This document shows positions 1 through 8,056 of a stretch of 64,000 nt of DNA, piece by piece (position 1 is the stretch's first letter; the number at the start of each line of letters is the position of its first letter). A program made the translations under genes and the position numbers. Source of the stretch: Arthrobacter bussei (lineage in GTDB: Bacteria > Actinomycetota > Actinomycetes > Actinomycetales > Micrococcaceae). The notes beneath the pieces are model-generated. The model was given only the letters and a program-made list of their open reading frames with translations, was not told where the DNA came from and did no database searches. The stretch lies in assembly GCF_009377195.2 (NCBI RefSeq), contig NZ_VJXX01000004.1:62001-126000 (forward strand). The letters run 5' to 3'.

Positions 1-45
1 CTGATCGAGGAGTCCTACCGGATCGCCGGGACCAGGACGCCCTGA
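1..45 (+). CDS. C-terminal fragment, possibly MmcQ/YjbR-like protein (partial)
   Basis: Reading frame 1 from the left edge gives LIEESYRIAGTRTP and then TGA. The LIEESYR pattern resembles the C-terminal end of MmcQ/YjbR-family DNA-binding proteins, but only 14 residues are in the window, so this is tentative. The gene runs in from outside and ends 14 bases before the convergent small gene. No terminator-like hairpin is obvious between the two. Confidence 0.4.
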   Translation: MIEESYRIAGTRTP

Positions 46-58
46 CGCGTGGATCCCG

Positions 59-256
59 CTACGGGAGCGACGTCGCGAGCTGCGCTGCGGGGGACACGCC
101 GGCCGGTTCCGCGGCGGACGCCGTATCCACCACGACGAACGTGATCAGGACGGCGCCCGCGAGGGCTGCGAGCGCGACGACGAGCCGTCCGGGCGGGCTG
201 TGCCGGGTGGCGCGGCGGTGGCGGGGGCCCTTGGTCCTGGCGGGATCGGCCGTCAT
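59..256 (-). CDS. small single-pass membrane or secreted protein (hypothetical)
   Basis: 65-residue protein of unknown function. A basic N-terminus (residues 1-22, rich in Arg/His/Lys) is followed by one hydrophobic segment (about 24-42, LVVALAALAGAVLITFVVV) and a short Ala/Pro tail. It could be an N-in/C-out single-span protein, or a secreted peptide cut after the Ala-Ser-Ala stretch. The ATG at 256 was chosen because CAGGAG lies 7 nt upstream; in-frame starts further upstream lack a ribosome-binding site. I do not recognise a family. Confidence 0.55.
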   Translation of the reverse strand: MTADPARTKGPRHRRATRHSPPGRLVVALAALAGAVLITFVVVDTASAAEPAGVSPAAQLATSLP

Positions 257-404
257 GGCATGGCTCCTGACACTGTGGAGGGAGAGTGGTCTCCTTCGAT
301 TCTGGCGGCGGGTCGACACGTCGGTCGACCACATCGGTACCCGTTCGTCCCCCTGCACTACCCGACGTGCCGGCCCGTCCTACTCGGCCGCCCCAGCCGG
401 CGCC

Positions 405-1403
405 CTAGTCGGAGCCCTCCTCGACGCCGGCCGGACGCGCGCGCAGGTGGGTGGGCAGCACGCTGCCCGGCGCACGGCTGCGGATGTGGAGGAGATCCAG
501 GGCGTGCTGGTGCAGCCGGCGGTCCTCCTCGGAGCGCGGCACCCAGGGCGGCACCGGCACGGCGGAGCCCTCGGCGTCTCGCGCCACCATGACGGTGAGG
601 CACGTGGTGGTCAGGTCCATCTCGCGGGAGCGCGGGCTGCCCGAGCGCACGTGCACGGCGACGTGCATGCCCTTGTTCCCCGTGTAGACGAGGCGCGCCT
701 CCACCTCGACGACGTCGCCGATGCGCAGTGGCTTCAGGAACCGGACGCCGCCGGAGAACACGGCGACCGTGTCCAGCCCGCAGTGCCGGGCGGAGCACAC
801 GTAGGCCGCCTCGTCGATCCAGTCCATCACCGTGCCGCCGTGCACCTTCCCGCCCCAGTTGACGTCGGTGGGCGCGGCGAGGAACCGCAGGACCGTCCGC
901 TCGGCGGTGCCCGCCGCCGTGTACTCCTGCCGCCGCATCTCCTCGACGATCTCCCTGCGGACGCCGATCCGCGCCACCGCGTGCTCGCTCTCCCGCCGCT
1001 CCGCCGCTGTGCGGGGCCCGAAGGCCGGCACGGGGACGGGCGTGCCGTCCGGACCGACCGCCACGAAGACGACGAGGCACTCGCTGCGCCTGCCGCCGCC
1101 GTCCCCGGAGACCGGGCCGGAGGACACGACCGTGCGGATGTGCATGGAGGATGTGCCGGTGTGCACGATCGTCGCCTCGACCTCCACGAGGTCGCCGACC
1201 ACCACGGGATCGGCGAAGTGGATGTTGCCCACGTACGCCGTGACGCAGTAGGTCTTGGCCCATCCGACGGCCGCCGCGTACGCCGCCTTGTCCACCCACT
1301 CGAGGACGGTTCCGGCGTCCACGGACCCGCTGTGCCCGAGGTCCGTGGGGGAGGCGAGGAAGCGGAGGGTGACGGCGTTCGGCGGGGTGCTCATGGTGTC
1401 CAT
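405..1403 (-). CDS. acyl-CoA thioesterase, tandem hotdog domains
   Basis: 332-residue cytoplasmic protein with two hotdog-fold domains (about residues 10-150 and 175-310), the layout of the ACOT7/YciA-type acyl-CoA hydrolases that release CoA from fatty acyl-CoA. The repeats align on VTLRFLASPTD...GTVLEWVDKAAY and TVLRFLAAPTD...GGTVMDWIDEAAY. The second keeps an Asn (VNWGGKVHGG) where the first has GHSGSVDAG, so the domains probably contribute unequally to catalysis, as in ACOT7 where Asn and Asp come from different repeats. The start at 1403 has GAGGG 7 nt upstream. It begins 10 nt after the DUF1801 gene and is probably co-transcribed with it. Confidence 0.85.
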   Translation of the reverse strand: MDTMSTPPNAVTLRFLASPTDLGHSGSVDAGTVLEWVDKAAYAAAVGWAKTYCVTAYVGNIHFADPVVVGDLVEVEATIVHTGTSSMHIRTVVSSGPVSGDGGGRRSECLVVFVAVGPDGTPVPVPAFGPRTAAERRESEHAVARIGVRREIVEEMRRQEYTAAGTAERTVLRFLAAPTDVNWGGKVHGGTVMDWIDEAAYVCSARHCGLDTVAVFSGGVRFLKPLRIGDVVEVEARLVYTGNKGMHVAVHVRSGSPRSREMDLTTTCLTVMVARDAEGSAVPVPPWVPRSEEDRRLHQHALDLLHIRSRAPGSVLPTHLRARPAGVEEGSD

Positions 1404-1413
1404 GATCCAGCCC

Positions 1414-1797
1414 TCACGCCTGCAGCCAGGCGAGCAGCAGGGCATCGAAGCGCTCCTGCTGGGCGCGGGCGTCCTCGAGGTCGGTGAAAGCCACGGTCCC
1501 GCGGTCGGCGGTGATCGGGGCGAACAGTCCCGACGGGTCGGCGAAGACGAACGTGTCGACGTCGTCGCGCACCGCCGCACCCCGATGCAGGACGAGCTGC
1601 ACCCGGTCCACCCGACGGAGGTTGAACGTGACGCGGTCCTCGCCCTCGTGGGTGTAGCTGGGGGCGTTCCACTTCACGTGCTCGCCGAGCGGCAGGGGCA
1701 GGGCGAGGATCGAGGTCCGCAGGAACATGATCGTGGTCCGGAGCGGGTAATCCGACCGTTCGAGGAGCGTGTCGACGGCGGGCGAGGGTTCGTTCAT
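1414..1797 (-). CDS. DUF1801 (YdhG-like) protein
   Basis: 127-residue cytoplasmic protein matching the DUF1801/YdhG fold: the HVKWNAPSYTHEGEDRVTFNLRR segment (HVKWNAPSY near residues 40-48) and the C-terminal ...FDALLLAWLQA are typical. Members related to frataxin-like YdhG have been linked to iron, but function here is unknown. It lies directly upstream of the thioesterase with a 10-nt gap, suggesting one transcript. The ATG at 1797 has only a weak purine stretch (GGGG) before it. Confidence 0.8.
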   Translation of the reverse strand: MNEPSPAVDTLLERSDYPLRTTIMFLRTSILALPLPLGEHVKWNAPSYTHEGEDRVTFNLRRVDRVQLVLHRGAAVRDDVDTFVFADPSGLFAPITADRGTVAFTDLEDARAQQERFDALLLAWLQA

Positions 1798-1843
1798 TCC
1801 CCAGTATCCCCACGGGACGTGGTCGAGCGGTAGGCCGTCGTCG

Positions 1844-2887
1844 TCAGCCGCGGACGTCGATGACGGTCACGCCGCCCGCCGAGCGATCGCCCGCCATGGC
1901 GACGAGGGCGTCCGGAACGTTCGCGAGGGTGATGCGGCGTTCGATGAGATCCTGTGGTCGCAGCCGCCCCTCCGCGACCAGCGCCATGAGCCCGGGGTAG
2001 TCCTGCGCGGGCATTCCGTGGCTGCCGAGGATCGAGAGCTCCCTGCCGATCACCGCGCCCATGGGCAGGACCGGGTCGGCGGGGAAGAGCCCGATCTGCA
2101 CGTGCCGTCCGCGCGGCCGGAGCGAGAGGATGCCCACGGCAGCGGTCTCCTCCCGGCCGAGGGCGTCGACGGAGACGTCCACACCCTCCGGAGCGGCATC
2201 CCGGAGCGCCGCCAGCACCTCCTTGCGGGACCGGCCCGAGGAATCGACGGTGGTGTCGGCGCCGCACCGGGCGGCACGCGCCAGGGCGTCGCCGTCAATG
2301 TCCACGGCGAGGACCCGCGCACCGAGCGCTACGCCGATCATCACTGCGCTCAGCCCCACCCCGCCGCAGCCGACCACCACGAGGGTCTCCCCGGCGGCGA
2401 GCCGCGCCTGGTGGACGAGGCCGCGGTACGACGTCGCGAAGCGGCAGCCGAGCAGCGCGGCGGCACCGGCGTCGAGGGTTGCCGGGACGGGGATCAGGTT
2501 GGTGTCCGCGTGGTGCAGTGCCACGAGGTCCGCGAACGAGCCCCAGTGCGTGAAGCCGGGCTGCGTCTGGTTCCGGCACACCTGGCCGTTGCCGGAGAGG
2601 CACTCGGGGCAGGTGCCGCACGCGCAGACGAAGGGCGTGGTCACGCGGTCGCCGACGGCGAAGCGCCGGACCTCGTCCCCCACCGCCTCGATGATCCCCA
2701 CGAGTTCGTGGCCGGGCACGTGCGGGAGCGAGATGCCGTCGTCGTGCCCCAGCCAGCCGTGCACGTCGCTGCGGCAGAGACCGGTCGTCTCCACCCGGAC
2801 GACGACCCCCGCGGGGGAGACCGTGGGCTCGGGGACGTCCCGGAGGACAGGGCGGGCGGAGAACCCGTCGAAGCAGACAGCGCGCAT
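1844..2887 (-). CDS. zinc-dependent alcohol dehydrogenase (MDR family)
   Basis: 347-residue medium-chain dehydrogenase that oxidises an alcohol or polyol with NAD(P)+. Catalytic-zinc ligands are visible as Cys38 (TTGLCRSDVHG) and His60-Glu61 (PGHE). Structural-zinc cysteines are Cys90, 93, 96 and 104 (CGTCPECLSGNGQVC). The Rossmann motif is VVGCGGVGLSAVMIG, followed by VLAVDID; an acidic residue after beta-2 favours NAD+. Substrate cannot be assigned. The gene is probably monocistronic: a CAGAAT box sits 6 nt before the ATG, which predicts a leaderless mRNA. Confidence 0.88.
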   Translation of the reverse strand: MRAVCFDGFSARPVLRDVPEPTVSPAGVVVRVETTGLCRSDVHGWLGHDDGISLPHVPGHELVGIIEAVGDEVRRFAVGDRVTTPFVCACGTCPECLSGNGQVCRNQTQPGFTHWGSFADLVALHHADTNLIPVPATLDAGAAALLGCRFATSYRGLVHQARLAAGETLVVVGCGGVGLSAVMIGVALGARVLAVDIDGDALARAARCGADTTVDSSGRSRKEVLAALRDAAPEGVDVSVDALGREETAAVGILSLRPRGRHVQIGLFPADPVLPMGAVIGRELSILGSHGMPAQDYPGLMALVAEGRLRPQDLIERRITLANVPDALVAMAGDRSAGGVTVIDVRG

Positions 2888-2899
2888 GGCACCATTCTG
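2888..2899 (-). promoter_or_regulatory. predicted leaderless -10 of alcohol dehydrogenase
   Basis: On the minus strand CAGAAT (2894-2899) stands 6 nt before the ATG, placing the transcription start at the start codon. No Shine-Dalgarno sequence is present. Confidence 0.45.
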
Positions 2900-2956
2900 C
2901 CCGCGGATCCTCCGCCGCGGGGTCGGATCAGGGGATCGGTCCGCGCCGGTGCCGGG

Positions 2957-4582
2957 TCAGGACCCGCGCTGGACGGCCTTCCGGGCCGGACGGGCTCCGG
3001 ATCGCCGTGTCCCGGTGATCATCGGATCCTTCGCGAGATCCATCATCAGCGCCACGCACAGGCCGATCATGACCAGGAGGAACGGTGCGGCCGCGATGAT
3101 GGTGAGCGTCTGCAGGGCTTCCAGACTCCCGACCGACAGCAGGACGGCGGCCACGCCACCGGTCAGCGCGCCCCAGAGGATGGTCAGCCATTTCCTCGGT
3201 ACGGCCGCGCCGAAGGAGGACAGCGAACCGAGGACGATCGATGACGCATCGGCCCCGGAGATGAAGAACACCGCCACGAGGATGACGACGAGGATCGAGG
3301 TCACGGATGCCAGCGGGTACTCGGCGAGGAGGGCGAACATCGCGGACTCCTGGCTCTCCGCGTTTGCTGCCGCGATGTCCACACCGTTGTCCTGGAGGTT
3401 GAGGGCAGAGCCGCCCCAGACGCCGAACCAGACGACGCTGATGACGCTGGGGACGGCGACGACGCCGATGATGAACTCGCGGATGGTGCGGCCCCGCGAG
3501 ATCTTCGCGAGGAAGGAGCCCACGAAGGGCGTCCAGGAGACCCACCACGCCCAGTAGAAGATGGTCCACGCGGCGAGCCACTCGTGGCCCCCGAAGGCAC
3601 CCGTCCGGGACGCCATCTGCGGCAGGCCGATGAGGTAGTTGCCCGCGGAGGCCGGGATGAGTTCCAGGATGAAGACCGTGGGCCCGACGACGAAGAGGAA
3701 GAACAGCAGGGCCAGGGCCAGGATCATGTTGCCGTTGGACAGCCACTTGATACCGCGGCTGACACCGCTCACGGCGGAGACGATGAAGCAGACCGTGAGC
3801 ACGGCGATCAGGGTGATCTGCAGGGGAAGGCTGCTGCCCACGCCGAACACCTCCGTGAGTCCACCGTTGATCTGCAGCACGCCGAGCCCGAGGGACGTCG
3901 CGGAACCGAACAGGGTGGCGAAGATGGCGAAGACATCGATGGCCCGCAGGCCCCGGGGGGTCGGACGGCCGCGGAAGAGAGCTGTGAAGGCGCCGCTGAA
4001 GCCCGCGCCGCGGCCCTTGCGGAAGGCGGAGTAGGCGAGGGCCAGGCCGACCACCGCGTAGATGGCCCAGGGGTGGATGGCCCAGTGGAACAGGGTGTAG
4101 TTCATCGCCTGGCGCGCGGCCTCGGGCGTGCCGGGCGTGATGCCGTCGACGGGCGGCGTGAGGTAGTGGGAGATGGGCTCGGTGACCCCGTAGAACATCA
4201 GCCCGATCCCCATGCCGGCGCTGAACATCATGGCGATCCAGGAGGCCCTGCTGTGCTCGGGCTTCTCACCGTCCCGGCCGAGCGGGATCCGCCCGTACTT
4301 GCTGAAGGCGAGGAACAGGGCGAACACCACGAAACCCGTGGCCGTGAGCACGAACGCCCACCCGAAGTTCGCGACGAGTCCGTTGAGCACGGACGTGGTG
4401 ATGGCCGAGAATCCGGCCGGGAAGACGACCGCCACGAGCATGAGCAGGATGACGATCGAGAGGGAGACGAAGAGGACGGGCCTGTCCAGCGGGGCCTTCG
4501 CGGGAGCCTCTCCTGGAGGCGCCTCGAACGGCGTGTCCTCGCTGGGCGGTGATCCTTGAATGGGCTCGGTTGAATTAGACAT
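2957..4582 (-). CDS. BCCT-family betaine/choline/carnitine transporter
   Basis: 541-residue integral membrane protein, a secondary transporter for compatible solutes such as glycine betaine, coupled to Na+ or H+. About 12 membrane segments start near residue 37 after a Pro/Glu-rich cytoplasmic N-terminus. Family hallmarks are GMGIGLMFYGVTEP in the third helix and the Trp-rich IFYWAWWVSWTPFVG signature followed by FLAKISRGRTIREFI. The short basic C-terminus (GTRRSGARPARKAVQRGS) could sense osmotic state as in BetP, though it is shorter. The start has GAGG close upstream. Exact substrate is not resolvable. Confidence 0.93.
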   Translation of the reverse strand: MSNSTEPIQGSPPSEDTPFEAPPGEAPAKAPLDRPVLFVSLSIVILLMLVAVVFPAGFSAITTSVLNGLVANFGWAFVLTATGFVVFALFLAFSKYGRIPLGRDGEKPEHSRASWIAMMFSAGMGIGLMFYGVTEPISHYLTPPVDGITPGTPEAARQAMNYTLFHWAIHPWAIYAVVGLALAYSAFRKGRGAGFSGAFTALFRGRPTPRGLRAIDVFAIFATLFGSATSLGLGVLQINGGLTEVFGVGSSLPLQITLIAVLTVCFIVSAVSGVSRGIKWLSNGNMILALALLFFLFVVGPTVFILELIPASAGNYLIGLPQMASRTGAFGGHEWLAAWTIFYWAWWVSWTPFVGSFLAKISRGRTIREFIIGVVAVPSVISVVWFGVWGGSALNLQDNGVDIAAANAESQESAMFALLAEYPLASVTSILVVILVAVFFISGADASSIVLGSLSSFGAAVPRKWLTILWGALTGGVAAVLLSVGSLEALQTLTIIAAAPFLLVMIGLCVALMMDLAKDPMITGTRRSGARPARKAVQRGS

Positions 4583-4923
4583 ACGCCTCAGGGTACGCGC
4601 GGGTCAGGTACCCGGTCCGGCACGGGACGCCCATGATCGCTGCTTGCGGCGGCGCCCGTCGAGTGATGCCCGCCGGCGTCCGCAGACCTCTCGCGGTCGT
4701 CGGGTGTTCACGCGGGACAGCCTCTGCTTCCCTGTGTACGCGGCGATCCGGACCGGTCTCGATGCTCCGCTGCCGGGTGACGCGGCACAGCGACGAGGGT
4801 CCCCGGATCCGGCCTCCGAGCGGTCCGGGCCGTGGTCGGGTCACCGGGCCCCGGTGTGACGAAGGACCCATCCGGGAGGTCTCCCGGCGTGCGAGAATCC
4901 GCCCGCCCGGGATCCGGACGCGC
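4583..4923. other. intergenic region, no gene seen
   Basis: 341 bp between the BCCT start and the MFS stop. Open frames here have no ribosome-binding site or recognisable product. The only structure noticed is a 7-bp inverted repeat, CACCGGG-C-CCCGGTG, at 4842-4856. It must hold the BCCT promoter, but I cannot point to convincing -35/-10 boxes. Confidence 0.5.
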
Positions 4924-6147
4924 TCAGCCCTCGCGGAGTCGGTGCCGCTCCCTGCGATCCCCCCGGACGTCGGTGGTGAGGCTCAGCCCGAGCCCCGCGG
5001 CCACGAGGACGATCATCACGAACGGCAGGATCTCGAGCCCGACCCCGTCGAGGAGGAGCCCGCCGAGCAGCGCGCCACCGCCGATGCCGATGTTGAACGC
5101 CGTCGTCTGCAGGGCGGCCGAGAGGTCGCGGGTACGGAAGGAGGCAGTGCGCAGCATGCGCGTCTGGAGCATGGCCGGGATGCCACCGAAGGCTGCACCC
5201 CAGACGATGACCGCGATCAGCACCACGACGGTGTTCGTGGTGGCGAGGGCCAGGGTGAGGACGGCCGCCATGACCACGAGGACGACGCCGATGAACGCCT
5301 TCCGCGGGAACCGGTCGGCGGCGTAGCCGGCACCGAACAGCCCGATGATGCCGGCGCCGCCGTAGAGGAACAGGACGAGGGCGATGGATCTCGGCTCGAA
5401 GGACGAGACGTCGGTCAGCCAGGGGGCGATGTACGTGTAGAAGGTGTTCTGACCGGTCAGGAGGATGAGGATGACCGTGCAGAGCAGCAGGACACCCCTG
5501 AAGCTCGGGTCCCGGGTCAGGGGAACGCGTTCCTCGCCCGCCTTCCGCTCCACGTGGTGGTTCACGGGCGGCAGGAACTTCACGATCACGAGCGCCAGGA
5601 GTGCCACGACCACGCCGATGATCGTGAACGCGGTCCGCCAGCCGAAGGCGTTGCCGATCGCCGTGCCCACGGGCACACCGAGGACGAAGGCCGCGGTGCC
5701 GCCGCCGGCCGTGATCGCCACGGCCTTGCCGAGCTGGTGCGCCGGTACGAGGTGCGCGGAGTACGCGGCGACCACGGCCCAGAACAGCCCGTGCGCGAGC
5801 CCGCCGAGGATCCGCGCCGCGACCAGCACGGCGTAGGTGGGTGCGACGGCCGCGAGCACGTTGGCGATGGCGATCACCGAGAGGACGACGACGATCAGCG
5901 ACTTGCGGGAGAAACGCTGCGTGATCGCGGCGAGGGGCGTGGTGGCCACGACGACGGTCCCTGCGAAGATCGTCACGAGGTACCCGGCGGTCGAGATGCC
6001 GACATCGAGGTCGCGCGCCATCGCGGGCAGCAGGCCCGTGGGGAGGAACTCACTGGTCACGGAGACGAAGATGGCGCCGGCGAGGGACAGGAGTCCCAGG
6101 TACGGGAACGGCGCGGTGCTGTTCACGGGCGGTGAGGAGACGGACAA
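4924..6147 (-). CDS. MFS transporter, AraJ/DHA1-type efflux permease
   Basis: 407-residue major facilitator with 12 predicted membrane helices. The first half contains TSEFLPTGLLPAMARDLDVG and VSTAGYLVT-like sequence typical of the AraJ/YdhP sugar or drug efflux subfamily. Helix 5 has the antiporter-like GVPVGTAIGNAFGWRTAF. Such proteins export sugars, arabinosides or small drugs by proton antiport; the substrate is not inferable. It stands alone on the minus strand, upstream of the BCCT gene and separated from it by 341 bp. Confidence 0.88.
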   Translation of the reverse strand: MSVSSPPVNSTAPFPYLGLLSLAGAIFVSVTSEFLPTGLLPAMARDLDVGISTAGYLVTIFAGTVVVATTPLAAITQRFSRKSLIVVVLSVIAIANVLAAVAPTYAVLVAARILGGLAHGLFWAVVAAYSAHLVPAHQLGKAVAITAGGGTAAFVLGVPVGTAIGNAFGWRTAFTIIGVVVALLALVIVKFLPPVNHHVERKAGEERVPLTRDPSFRGVLLLCTVILILLTGQNTFYTYIAPWLTDVSSFEPRSIALVLFLYGGAGIIGLFGAGYAADRFPRKAFIGVVLVVMAAVLTLALATTNTVVVLIAVIVWGAAFGGIPAMLQTRMLRTASFRTRDLSAALQTTAFNIGIGGGALLGGLLLDGVGLEILPFVMIVLVAAGLGLSLTTDVRGDRRERHRLREG

Positions 6148-6290
6148 GGGGCACCAATCATGGGTTCCGGTCGGGGGAGCGCCCCGGGTGCACCGTTGGA
6201 TACCGGAGGGCGTGCTGCGGTCAAGGCTAGCGAGGCCTCGACCCCTGGGCTAACACCGCTCGCCCCCGTGACATTCCGCGTCGTTCCTCA

Positions 6291-6350
6291 TGTCGCCGTC
6301 ACTGTCGCCGTCACTGTCGCCGTCACTGTCGCCGTCACTGTCGCCGTCCG
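6291..6350. repeat. 12-bp tandem repeat, five copies
   Basis: Unit TGTCGCCGTCAC, four perfect copies (6291-6338) and a fifth with a changed end, fading into degenerate GTCGCCGTC/GCGTCACC repeats to about 6395. Because the unit is a multiple of three, one minus-strand frame (6250-6408, ATG at 6408) encodes an acidic DGDSDGDS peptide of 52 residues resembling Ca2+-binding DxDxDG loops. That frame has no ribosome-binding site, so coding status is doubtful. Confidence 0.85.
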
Positions 6351-6433
6351 CGTCACCCTGTGCGTCACCTTCGCCGTCCGCATCGCCGTCCGGAGGCCTC
6401 CCCGACATCGGGGCCCGCGGCGGCCCTGGTGCG

Positions 6434-6790
6434 TCAGCCGCGCTGCGTGTCCGCCCAGGACCCACCGCGTGCCCGCACCGGGAGGCCGGCGGATGCACCC
6501 GCGTCCCCGGCCTGGATCGCGCCGTCGTGCCCGGCGGAGGCGTAGCCGCGCTCCGCGTCGTCGTCCTCCCGCTGGGGCACGAGGCGGAGGCGGGGGCCCG
6601 CGTCGCGTTCGTCGAGTTCGTCCGCGATCTCGTCCTTGCGGGCGGCCGTCTCGGCGTCGACCTCACCGTCCGTCGCGAACTCGTGCTCGATCTCCCGGTG
6701 CACCTTGCTGTTGAGGACCTCGACGTCCTCGTCCCGGAGACGCTCGAGCCTCGCCGGGAAGGGCTCGTCGGGGGAGATCCTGCTCTTCAT
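6434..6790 (-). CDS. conserved small acidic protein (hypothetical)
   Basis: 118-residue soluble protein without signal peptide or membrane span. Residues 8-60 (EPFPARLERLRDEDVEVLNS, then a Glu/Asp/Lys-rich helical stretch) look like one or two amphipathic helices; the C-terminal third is Gly/Ala-rich and probably disordered. The ATG at 6790 is preceded by GGAG at 5-nt spacing. Function unknown. Similar small DEDVEVLNSKVHRE proteins occur in Micrococcaceae as far as I recall, which is not checked. Confidence 0.6.
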   Translation of the reverse strand: MKSRISPDEPFPARLERLRDEDVEVLNSKVHREIEHEFATDGEVDAETAARKDEIADELDERDAGPRLRLVPQREDDDAERGYASAGHDGAIQAGDAGASAGLPVRARGGSWADTQRG

Positions 6791-6952
6791 GTCCGCTCCA
6801 TCTGCCGTCCGCGCCTCGCGCGGTGATCGAGTGAAGGCTAGACCCGGTCCGGGTACCGGAGCAAGCAGTCTGCTGAGCACCGACGGGTTGACGCGCGAGG
6901 GCTGGAGCGTGCCGTTCCTGAGCTCATCCGGGTGGCACGCTCGGGGTGCTGC

Positions 6953-7873
6953 TCAGGCGAGCAGGGCGGCGACACCGATCAGCGCGGGGATGGCGAGGAT
7001 CGAGGAGAGCAGTACGGTATCCCGTGCCAGCGGGATCCCGCGCGCGTAGCGGCTGGCGAACATGAAGACGTTCTGTGCGGTCGGGAGCGCCGAGACGACG
7101 ACGGCCCCGAGCAGGCGATCGCCCGTGAGCCCGAAGACATGATGCGCGACGAGATAGGCCGCCACGGGCATCAGCGCCGTCTTGAGGAGCGTCGCGGTGA
7201 GGACCTGCAGCCGGTCGGGGCTGGGCTCCAGCGGTCTGCTGCCGGGTAGTGACATGCCGAAGGAGATCAGGACCATCGGCACGGCGGCTCCGCCGATGAG
7301 GGCGATCGAGTCCCACGCGGGTCCCGGGGGCCGCAGCCCCGTTGCCGACACGGCGACGCCGAGCAGCGACGCGATGATCATCGGATTCCGGAACGGCTGC
7401 GTGAGGATGGTGCGGACGGAGGGCTTCCGGCTGGAGGTCAGGTCGAGGATCGTCAGGTAGAGCGGCGCGAGGACCAGGAGCTGGACGAGCAGCACGGGGG
7501 CTATCAGCGTCGCGTCGCCGAGTGCGTAGACCGTGATGGGGATCCCGATGTTGTTGGCGTTGACGTACGAGCTGGCCATCGCACCGATCGCCGTCTCCGC
7601 GGCCGGACGGCGGAACAGGAACCGGCTGACCAGGACGTAGAGGCCGGCGATGGCCACGGACGAGATGAGGGCGATCGGCACGTACTCGGAGAACACCGCA
7701 GCGAGATCGGCATCGGCCAGGACGGTGAACAGGAGGGCCGGGTTGGTCACGAAGAACGCCACCTGGTTCAGCGCGAACCCCGCCTGCGGTCCGCCGATCA
7801 CGAGCCGCCCTGCGATGTAGCCGACGAAGATCACGGCTCCGACGACGGCGAACCCGCCCAGCAGTCCCAGCAT
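6953..7873 (-). CDS. AEC-family transporter (auxin efflux carrier-like permease)
   Basis: 306-residue membrane protein with about ten hydrophobic helices in two five-helix halves, the size and plan of bacterial AEC carriers that move malate, malonate or related organic acids. The unwound-helix region shows FFVTNPALLFTVLADAD in the first half, and the second half shows GLRPPGPAWDSIALIGGAAVPMVLI with Pro and Gly breaks. The ATG at 7873 was chosen over an upstream TTG because GGAGG lies 5 nt before it. It is divergent from the Nramp-like gene, with 183 bp shared between them. Confidence 0.88.
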   Translation of the reverse strand: MLGLLGGFAVVGAVIFVGYIAGRLVIGGPQAGFALNQVAFFVTNPALLFTVLADADLAAVFSEYVPIALISSVAIAGLYVLVSRFLFRRPAAETAIGAMASSYVNANNIGIPITVYALGDATLIAPVLLVQLLVLAPLYLTILDLTSSRKPSVRTILTQPFRNPMIIASLLGVAVSATGLRPPGPAWDSIALIGGAAVPMVLISFGMSLPGSRPLEPSPDRLQVLTATLLKTALMPVAAYLVAHHVFGLTGDRLLGAVVVSALPTAQNVFMFASRYARGIPLARDTVLLSSILAIPALIGVAALLA

Positions 7874-8056
7874 GTGTCCTCCGTCCGGTGCCAATCCCTC
7901 CCTCGAACCTATCGGGTGGAGCCGCGGGCCGGGGTGCCGGCTCAGCGGGGGCTGACGCCGGTCCGACGCGCTGGCGCGGGTCCGGGCAGCGGGGCAGGGA
8001 TGATCAGGCCCCTTGCTAGGCTCGCAGCAGGAATCACGACTTCAAAGGAGCAGGCT

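Noticed and set aside
4842-4856. Palindrome CACCGGG-C-CCCGGTG as a hairpin or operator
   Set aside because: A one-base loop cannot form RNA hairpin, and it is not placed near a recognisable promoter; kept only as a note in the intergenic entry.
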